Shown in pieces: positions 15,175-20,774 of a DNA stretch of 23,173 nt. The notes below the pieces were generated by a model, which ran no database searches, was not told where the DNA came from, and saw nothing but the letters and a program-made list of their open reading frames with translations. Both the position numbers and the translations under genes were made by a program. The stretch comes from Bacteroidales bacterium. GTDB lineage: Bacteria > Bacteroidota > Bacteroidia > Bacteroidales > UBA932. The stretch's first letter is position 1; each line of letters begins with the position of its first letter. The stretch is taken from contig JAFUUB010000034.1 of NCBI GenBank assembly GCA_017483985.1, positions 1-23,173 of the forward strand, given 5' to 3'.

Positions 15175-16080
15175 ATGTGGCGTATGGCTTTTGAGGATGT
15201 CCCCCGACCGGTTCGGGATTGTTATCATATCTATTCTGACGGGACCCGGCATTCTGTCTTGTTCGAGACAGTTGCGGATAAGGTTTATGCAATGAATCTG
15301 CTGGCAATCCTCGCCTTCCATTTCGGATTGAAACTGTTGGCGACGGTGGTGATGGATACCCATTTCCATGTTGTCGCCCGTGGCCTGCAAGACAAAGTTG
15401 GAAAGTATATCAGTGAGATCAGGCGGTTGTTGTCGAAGTATTTGCATAGGACTGGCAGGGCTGATTTGCTGAAAAAGGGTATCTTGATCGACTGGGATCC
15501 GCTTTTAGATGAATCGGAGGTCATGCGGAAGATTATCTATGTTTTCCGGAACGGCGTTGATGCCGGGTTCCCGCTGTTGCCGGAGTGCTATCCGTGGGGA
15601 GCGGGGAGGGCCTATTTCCAACGGGAGAACCTGGAGGTTTATCACCGAGTAGGGGATTTGGGTATCCGTGAGATGGCACGACAATTCCATACACGGGTCC
15701 GGCTTCCTGATGCATGGCTGTATGATGACAAAGGGATGCTGGTGCCGTCAAGTTATATGGATATACAATACGTTGAGAATGAACTTTTCCAGAGTCAGAA
15801 ACGATTCTTGGCCTTTCTTCATGTCCGCAAGAAAGATTTGGCGGAGCAGGATTGGCAGTGTGCGCGTGGATTTCTAGAGAAGCATGCTTCGGAAGCTTTA
15901 CGCGAGAAGGTCGGAAGAATGGCATTAAAACACTTCAACTGCCCAATCACAAGGTTGAATGATGCTGAAAAACTGTTTATAGCCAAAGAGTTGTGGCAAA
16001 AACGCGAGACAATATCCTCGAAGCAGCTGGCACGCGCCGTCCGGATGGATCCTGACTTACTCGTCGCTGTTCTTCATTGA
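15175..16080 (+). CDS. RAYT-like transposase (Y1 HUH family)
   Basis: A 301-residue protein resembling REP-associated tyrosine transposases (IS200/IS605-like Y1 domain). The metal-binding HUH pair is H63-F-H65 in MDTHFHVV. Candidate nucleophile tyrosines are Tyr89 (LLSKYLHR), in the expected position, and Tyr78. Further on, IIYVFRNGVDAGF...YPWGAGRAYF matches the family block YIHLNPVRAGLV...YPWSSY. The C-terminal 70 residues look like a helix-turn-helix tail. ATG 15175 is chosen; a TTG at 15124 would add 17 residues. Such enzymes bind and cleave single-stranded REP hairpins. It is AT-richer than its neighbours and surrounded by three palindromic elements, which suggests transfer. Confidence 0.8.
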   Translation: MWRMAFEDVPRPVRDCYHIYSDGTRHSVLFETVADKVYAMNLLAILAFHFGLKLLATVVMDTHFHVVARGLQDKVGKYISEIRRLLSKYLHRTGRADLLKKGILIDWDPLLDESEVMRKIIYVFRNGVDAGFPLLPECYPWGAGRAYFQRENLEVYHRVGDLGIREMARQFHTRVRLPDAWLYDDKGMLVPSSYMDIQYVENELFQSQKRFLAFLHVRKKDLAEQDWQCARGFLEKHASEALREKVGRMALKHFNCPITRLNDAEKLFIAKELWQKRETISSKQLARAVRMDPDLLVAVLH

Positions 16081-16131
16081 TTGTGGAAGCGCCACATCCG
16101 ATTGCGCAGAATCAGAACTTGTATTTATTGT
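16081..16131. other. Short spacer after the transposase gene
   Basis: Contains a degenerate half copy of the following 31-bp repeat (AGAATCAG from 16108, 32 nt ahead of its match at 16140). Nothing else is seen. Confidence 0.4.
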
Positions 16132-16206
16132 AAAGATCAAGAATCAGGACTCGTGATTTAAAAAAGATCCAGAATCTGGGCTCGTGAATTTAAAAAGATA
16201 AAGAAC
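16108..16206 (+). repeat. 31-bp degenerate tandem repeat
   Basis: Units starting AAAGATC at 16132 and 16163 are about 85-90% alike. A third begins AAAGATAAAGAAC at 16194 and merges into the left end of element C (AAAGAAC at 16200). A partial copy precedes them. Each full unit carries AGAATC and CTCGTGA. Confidence 0.8.
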
Positions 16207-16325
16207 AAGACCATTATATTGGTCGATGTGTACAATAAAGCCCCGTTCTTTATCCTCATTTAAAAAATAGGATAAAGAACGCGATGAGACCTTAGACGAT
16301 GTGCAGACCGAAATAGGTGTTCTTT
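16200..16325 (+). repeat. 126-bp palindromic element, copy C
   Basis: AAAGAAC (16200-16206), 38 nt, GTTCTTTATCC (16245-16255), 14 nt, GGATAAAGAAC (16270-16280), 38 nt, GTTCTTT (16319-16325). The inner arms extend to a perfect 13-bp inverted repeat with C/G and T/A added. The last motif is preceded by AGGT and followed by AACTTTTC. Same orientation as A and B, on the other side of the transposase gene. Confidence 0.92.
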
Positions 16326-16424
16326 AACTTTTCAATGCACCGTATGTCGCTAGCTTTTCAAAGCACCGAGAGTCGCTAACTTTTCAGTGCGCAGTGAGTA
16401 CAATAGTGTTGGGCTAGCTTTTCA
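16326..16424 (+). repeat. 26-bp degenerate tandem repeat
   Basis: The word CTTTTCA recurs at 16328, 16354, 16380 and 16418 (steps 26, 26, 38). The first two units also share GCACCG and GTCGCTA. The last unit touches the stop codon of the TSCPD gene. The array starts directly at the right end of element C. Confidence 0.75.
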
Positions 16425-16718
16425 GAGGCTGCGGAGGATGCGGGAGAGCTGGTCGGTGCAGGAGGTGCCGCGTTCTTTGCAGTCGACGCCTGCGAGGGTG
16501 TCGGCGGCCTGGGTGGCGTCCATGCCTTCGAGGAGGCGGCCGATGGCTTTGAGGTTGCCGTTGCAGCCGCGGATGTACTTGAGGTTGTGGATCTTGCCGT
16601 CAGCGTCCAGGTCGAAGTCGATCTGCTGGGAGCAGACCAGGGCGCTGGGCTGGGCGGTGATGTGACGGACCCCGTCCTGCAGGGTGTCCGAAAGGATGGT
16701 GAAGTCGTTTCCTATCAT
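16422..16718 (-). CDS. TSCPD-domain protein, TIGR03905-like
   Basis: A 98-residue protein of the small TSCPD family, related to a domain found at the C-terminus of some ribonucleotide reductases. Four cysteines stand out: C29 (LVCSQQ), C52 (RGCNGN), C80 (VDCKERG) and C87 (TSCTDQL), a plausible metal or redox set. LKYIRGCNGNLKAIGRLLEGM is the conserved core. Its cellular role is not known. It starts 6 nt after the tadA stop and is co-transcribed with it; its own stop borders the repeat island. Confidence 0.85.
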   Translation of the reverse strand: MIGNDFTILSDTLQDGVRHITAQPSALVCSQQIDFDLDADGKIHNLKYIRGCNGNLKAIGRLLEGMDATQAADTLAGVDCKERGTSCTDQLSRILRSL

Positions 16719-16724
16719 GGCCGT

Positions 16725-17162
16725 TTATCTTTTATCCCGGAAAAAATCCCTGATCAATGCGCTGCATTCTTCGCCGAGCACCCCGCCTTCGACCGTCGTC
16801 TTCGGGTGGTGGAGGGAAGGGGAGAAGAGCGAGGATCCGCGTTTGGGGTCGATGGCCCCGTAGACGATGCGGCCGATCTGGGCCCAGTTCAGGGCGCCGG
16901 CGCACATCGGGCAGGGTTCGACGGTGACATAGAGGGTGCATTCGGGCAGGTATTTCCCGCCCATGGCCTCGGTGGCGGCCGTGATGGCGATCATCTCGGC
17001 GTGGGCCGTGGGGTCATGCAGCCGTTCGGTCATGTTGTGCCCCTTGCCGATGATACGGCCGCGGCAGGCGATGACCGCTCCGATGGGAATCTCTCCCTCG
17101 TCCAGGGCCAGGCGTGCCTCGCGCAGGGCTTCCCGCATGTAGGTTTCGTCGCTGTTGATCAT
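16725..17162 (-). CDS. tadA: tRNA-specific adenosine deaminase / nucleoside deaminase
   Basis: A zinc deaminase that converts the wobble adenosine of tRNA-Arg(ACG) to inosine; guanine deaminase-like activity is the main alternative. The 145-residue protein has the active-site H54-A-E56 in DPTAHAEM and the zinc cysteines C84 and C87 in EPCPMCAGA, plus a C-terminal helix DFFRDKR similar to E. coli TadA. I start it at ATG 17162 rather than a TTG nine bases upstream. A -7 box lies only 6 nt before this ATG. It heads a two-gene unit with the TSCPD gene and diverges from araC. Confidence 0.9.
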   Translation of the reverse strand: MINSDETYMREALREARLALDEGEIPIGAVIACRGRIIGKGHNMTERLHDPTAHAEMIAITAATEAMGGKYLPECTLYVTVEPCPMCAGALNWAQIGRIVYGAIDPKRGSSLFSPSLHHPKTTVEGGVLGEECSALIRDFFRDKR

Positions 17163-17168
17163 GGTACG

Positions 17169-17176
17169 CAAAGGTA
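17169..17176 (-). promoter_or_regulatory. -7 box of tadA, possibly for a leaderless mRNA
   Basis: The minus strand reads TACCTTTG, a perfect TAnnTTTG, with its last base 7 nt before the A of the tadA ATG. Transcription would start at or next to the start codon. No clear -33 TTTG is seen. Confidence 0.5.
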
Positions 17177-17239
17177 TGTATTTTCCCGGAAATAAAAGGT
17201 ATTTTTATGTGAAATGATACAATTTTGACATATTTCTGC

Positions 17240-17247
17240 TATCTTTG
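17240..17247 (+). promoter_or_regulatory. -7 box of the AraC regulator gene
   Basis: TATCTTTG, 17 nt before the ATG at 17265. A TTTG at 17224-17227 is only 12 nt upstream, the same odd spacing as at the lysE promoter. Confidence 0.5.
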
Positions 17248-17264
17248 CTAAAACGTTTCGCCTT

Positions 17265-18143
17265 ATGTCGAGCCTTTTGACCGAGATTACCCCCCTTTCG
17301 GAGAAAGATTGTTTCTACATCGTAGAGCGTCACAAATCGGAATTCCTGTTCCCGCTGCACCGGCACCGGGACTACGAACTCAATTTCATCGAGAACGGCC
17401 GCGGCGTCCGCCGGGTCGTGGGTGACAGCGTAGAGGAAATCGGTGACTATGAGCTGACCCTGGTGGCCGGCGAGTCCCTGGTCCACGCCTGGGAACAGGG
17501 GAGCTGCACGTACCCGGACGTGCGGGAGATCACCATCCAGTTCGCGCCGGAACTCTTCTCTCCGGAACTGCTGGGCAAGAACCAGTTCTCCAGCATCCGG
17601 AAGATGCTCGCGCTGGCCGAAAACGGGTTGACCTTCTCCCTGAAGACCATCATGAAGGTCTATTCGATGCTGGATATCTTAGCCTCTCAGACAGAGCGTT
17701 TTGAGCAGTTCCTGTGCTTCCTGAAGATCCTCAATGAGCTCTCGCTGGCGGAGGATTCCCGGGTCCTGGCGAGCAGTGCCTTCGCCAAGGTGGAAGGGGA
17801 TGTGGAAAGCCGCCGGATCAACAAGGTCAAGCAGTATATCAGCGAACATTACAATGAGGAAGTCCGGCTGGACGACCTCTCTTCCATCGCCGGTATGTCT
17901 ACGTCGGCCTTCTGCCGTTTCTTCAAGACCCATACGGGACGCACGGTCATGGATTACCTGATCGATATCCGTCTGGGCAATGCCGCCCGCCTGCTGGTCG
18001 ATACGACGGCGCCCATCTCCGAGATTTGCTGGCAGTGCGGTTTCAACAACCTGTCCAATTTCAACCGCATCTTCAAGGCCAAGCGCGGCTATACGCCCCG
18101 CGATTTCCGCACCCTGTTCAAGAAGAACCGGGTCTTTGTATAA
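17265..18143 (+). CDS. AraC-family transcriptional regulator
   Basis: A 292-residue DNA-binding regulator. The N-terminal half is a cupin-like sensor domain (FPLHRHRDYELNFIENG, about residues 29-46), as in sugar-responsive AraC proteins. The C-terminal 100 residues hold two helix-turn-helix units: LDDLSSIAGMSTSAFCRFF, then ISEICWQCGFNNLSNFNRIF with the usual GYTPRDFR end. It lies directly upstream of, and in the same direction as, the mannanase/esterase fusion and SusC genes, so it is the probable carbohydrate-responsive regulator of that locus (inference). The effector is unknown. Confidence 0.9.
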   Translation: MSSLLTEITPLSEKDCFYIVERHKSEFLFPLHRHRDYELNFIENGRGVRRVVGDSVEEIGDYELTLVAGESLVHAWEQGSCTYPDVREITIQFAPELFSPELLGKNQFSSIRKMLALAENGLTFSLKTIMKVYSMLDILASQTERFEQFLCFLKILNELSLAEDSRVLASSAFAKVEGDVESRRINKVKQYISEHYNEEVRLDDLSSIAGMSTSAFCRFFKTHTGRTVMDYLIDIRLGNAARLLVDTTAPISEICWQCGFNNLSNFNRIFKAKRGYTPRDFRTLFKKNRVFV

Positions 18144-18158
18144 AGGCAGGTCAAAATC

Positions 18159-18175
18159 CTATCGGTTTTCGATAG
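18159..18175 (+). promoter_or_regulatory. Inverted repeat upstream of the mannanase promoter
   Basis: CTATCG-GTTTT-CGATAG, a perfect 6-bp inverted repeat. It starts 15 nt after the AraC stop and ends 7 nt before the -33 box at 18183. It could be an activator operator or the araC terminator; the lack of a T-run favours an operator. Confidence 0.45.
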
Positions 18176-18182
18176 TATTGTA

Positions 18183-18214
18183 TTTGTTCCGGTTGTAAAG
18201 AGTCAGTAATTTTG
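18183..18214 (+). promoter_or_regulatory. Bacteroidetes promoter for the mannanase-SusC operon
   Basis: TTTG (18183-18186), 20 nt, TAATTTTG (18207-18214): a perfect match to consensus. The expected start at about 18221 would give a very short leader before the ATG at 18236. Confidence 0.75.
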
Positions 18215-18217
18215 CAT

Positions 18218-18238
18218 CATCCGATACTTTGTCGGATG
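18218..18238 (+). promoter_or_regulatory. Hairpin covering the start codon
   Basis: CATCCGA-TACTTTG-TCGGATG, a perfect 7-bp stem with a 7-nt loop. The last three bases are the ATG at 18236-18238, so translation from this codon would be hidden when the hairpin forms. Confidence 0.6.
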
Positions 18239-20737
18239 AAACGATTTACTGACCACGTAATGAATTCTTTCCTCAAAGCTTTTGCCCTGTGCGGACTGGC
18301 GCTGTGCGCCGTCTGCTGTTCCCGTGGAAATACCTCCGGCATCGTCAAGGTTGAAAACGGTTCGTTCCAAAAGGACGGGCAGGCGCAGTACTATGTCGGG
18401 ACCAATTTCTGGTATGGCGCCATCCTGGCTTCCGAAGGCCGGGGCGGCGACCGGGCCCGCCTGGGCCGCGAGCTGGATTCCCTCCATGCCCTCGGGCTGG
18501 ACAACCTGCGCATCCTGGTCGGCGCGGACGGCCCCGAGGGGGTGCCGACCCGCGTCGAACCGACCCTCCAGCCGGAGCCGGGCGTTTACAACGATACGAT
18601 TTTCAAGGGACTGGACTACCTGCTCGTGGAGATGGGCAAACGGGATATGAAAGCCGTCCTGTACGTCAACAACTCCTGGGAATGGAGCGGCGGCTACGGG
18701 ATGTACCTCGAGTGGGCCGGTGCCGGAAAGGCGCTGATCCCTGCCGAGTCCGGCTATGTCCCTTTCATGGAACAGATGGCGCAGTATTCCACCAATACGA
18801 AGGCGCAGGCCCTGTTCGAGCAGCATCTGCAGACCGTCGTCTCCCGGGTCAACTCCCTGACCGGCAAGCCGTACAGCGAGGATCCGGCGATTTTCTCCTG
18901 GCAGATCGGCAATGAGCCGCGCTGCTTCTCCGGGGATCCCGCCGTGCAGGATGCCTTCGTGGACTGGCTGCACCGGGCCGCCCGCATCATCAAACAGGCC
19001 GATCCGAACCACCTGGTCTCCGTTGGCAGCGAGGGCTCCTGGGGCTGCGAGAACAACATGGACCTCTATGAACGCATCCACGCGAGCGCGGACATCGATT
19101 ACCTGACGGCCCATATCTGGCCCTACAACTGGAGCTGGGTCAGCCAGGACGGCCCGCAGTGGGGAATCGACAACGCCGAAGCGAAGACGAAGCAGTATAT
19201 GGATGAACATGTCGCCGTGGCGGAAAAACTGGGCAAGCCCCTGGTCATCGAGGAGTTCGGTTTCCCGCGGGACGATTTCCGCTTCGCCAAGGGAACCCCG
19301 ACCACCGGCCGCGACCGGTATTACGGTTTCGTATTCAACCAGGTCATCGCTTCCGCGCATGCACACGGCCGTCTGGCCGGCGCCAACTTCTGGGGCTGGG
19401 GCGGATTTGCCCAGCCGCGCCATGAGCAGTGGCAGCCCGGTGACGACTATGCCGGAGACCCGGCCCAGGAGGCCCAGGGCCTGAATTCCGTCTTTGCCGA
19501 TGATGCCGCTACCTTGGCCGTCATCGCGGAGGCTACGGGAAAACTGGCGGCAAAAGCCTTCGCCGAATCGGAGCCCGTCGACAACTGGATGTTCACGTCC
19601 GAAGACCAGAAACCGCTCAAGGTCATGGTACGGCCGATGAACGGATTCCGCGGCAAGACCGATGTACAGGCCACGGTCGTGACGGACAAGGGCGAGCCTT
19701 TCTGCACGAAGACCGTGACGGCGGACCTCCGCAAGGGCGCCGATACCCTGTATATCCCCCTGGCCCTGGAGCCCGGTTTCTACCGTGTAAGTCTGGGCTT
19801 GGCGAATTCAAACCTTCAAGATAATAGCTTCAACATCGGCTGCGAGCCGCAGCAGATCGTTTCCCCGCAGGACAAGCAGCCGGATTTCGATGCCTTCTGG
19901 GCCGATAACCTGAAACAGCTGGCGAGCGTCCCGATGCGCGCGAAGATGACCCGGCTTCCGGAGCACAGCAGCGACCAGCGGACGATGTTCCGGGTCGACA
20001 TGCAGTCGTTCGGCGGCAAGGAGATTTCGGGTATCGTATTGATTCCCAATAAGCCGGGTCGTTTCCCGGCCAAGATTTCCTACATGGGTTACGGGGCGGA
20101 TGTCTGGTATCCGGATCCGTCCTCAGAGCCGGAGCTGGTCGACTTCACCCTCAGCGTCCGCGACCAGGGCCTGAACCGTACGCCCGGCCAGGGCTGGGTC
20201 CGTCAGGGACTGGACAGCAAGGAAGCCTATTATTATAGAGGAGCTTTCCTGGATTGCGTCCGCGCCATTGATTTCGTGGCCTCCCTGCCGCAGGTCGATC
20301 CGGAGCGAATCGTGGCGGAAGGCGGTAGCCAGGGCGGCGCTTTCACCCTGGTGGCCGCATCCCTGGACCACCGGCTGAAGGCCATTGCACCCTTCGTGCC
20401 TTTCCTGTCCGATTTTCCGGATTATTTCCAGGTCGCGGAATGGCCCGGCAATGAAATCCTGCCGGCTGCCAAAGCCGCAGGTATCGCCGATGAAGACCTC
20501 TATCGGACGCTCAGTTATTTCGATGTCAAGAATTTTACGGACCGGATCGAGTGCCCCGTCCTGATGGGCTTCGGCCTGCAGGACCCGGTCTGCCCGCCGC
20601 ATACCAATTTCGCCGGTTTCAACATGATCCGGACCCCGAAGCAGTGGATCTGCTTCCCCTTCTCCGGACACCATGTCGAGGAGGAAGCCGGATGGTGGGA
20701 GGCCCGCAACGAATTCTTCAAACCGTATATCAATTAA
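18236..20737 (+). CDS. GH5 endo-mannanase fused to CE7 acetyl-esterase
   Basis: An exported 833-residue two-enzyme protein. A hydrophobic signal with a CAVCC end (lipobox not canonical) leads to a GH5 (subfamily 7-like) beta-mannanase domain at about 36-435. Its acid/base is Glu227 (GNEPR) and its nucleophile Glu340 (IEEFG). An Ig-like strand-rich linker spans about 440-545. A CE7/AXE1 acetyl-esterase domain follows (about 548-833) with Ser698 in GGSQGG, Asp783 in GLQDPV and His812 in SGHH. The 85/29 spacing of the triad agrees with Thermotoga CE7. Together they should cut and deacetylate acetylated (gluco)mannan. A second possible start is ATG 18260. SusC follows after 37 nt. Confidence 0.88.
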   Translation: MKRFTDHVMNSFLKAFALCGLALCAVCCSRGNTSGIVKVENGSFQKDGQAQYYVGTNFWYGAILASEGRGGDRARLGRELDSLHALGLDNLRILVGADGPEGVPTRVEPTLQPEPGVYNDTIFKGLDYLLVEMGKRDMKAVLYVNNSWEWSGGYGMYLEWAGAGKALIPAESGYVPFMEQMAQYSTNTKAQALFEQHLQTVVSRVNSLTGKPYSEDPAIFSWQIGNEPRCFSGDPAVQDAFVDWLHRAARIIKQADPNHLVSVGSEGSWGCENNMDLYERIHASADIDYLTAHIWPYNWSWVSQDGPQWGIDNAEAKTKQYMDEHVAVAEKLGKPLVIEEFGFPRDDFRFAKGTPTTGRDRYYGFVFNQVIASAHAHGRLAGANFWGWGGFAQPRHEQWQPGDDYAGDPAQEAQGLNSVFADDAATLAVIAEATGKLAAKAFAESEPVDNWMFTSEDQKPLKVMVRPMNGFRGKTDVQATVVTDKGEPFCTKTVTADLRKGADTLYIPLALEPGFYRVSLGLANSNLQDNSFNIGCEPQQIVSPQDKQPDFDAFWADNLKQLASVPMRAKMTRLPEHSSDQRTMFRVDMQSFGGKEISGIVLIPNKPGRFPAKISYMGYGADVWYPDPSSEPELVDFTLSVRDQGLNRTPGQGWVRQGLDSKEAYYYRGAFLDCVRAIDFVASLPQVDPERIVAEGGSQGGAFTLVAASLDHRLKAIAPFVPFLSDFPDYFQVAEWPGNEILPAAKAAGIADEDLYRTLSYFDVKNFTDRIECPVLMGFGLQDPVCPPHTNFAGFNMIRTPKQWICFPFSGHHVEEEAGWWEARNEFFKPYIN

Positions 20738-20774
20738 TTATTAACCTATTATATTAACAACAAATCTCAGTAGC

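Noticed and set aside
14591..16325. CRISPR array reading of the repeated GTTCTTT motifs with equal spacers
   Set aside because: Motifs are only 7-11 nt, alternate in direction, occur in three separate blocks, and no cas gene is present.
14591..16325. Integron attC sites, because of the paired GTT/AAC ends
   Set aside because: The motifs AAAGAAC and GTTCTTT do not fit the RYYYAAC/GTTRRRY core sites, and no integron integrase or cassette genes are seen.
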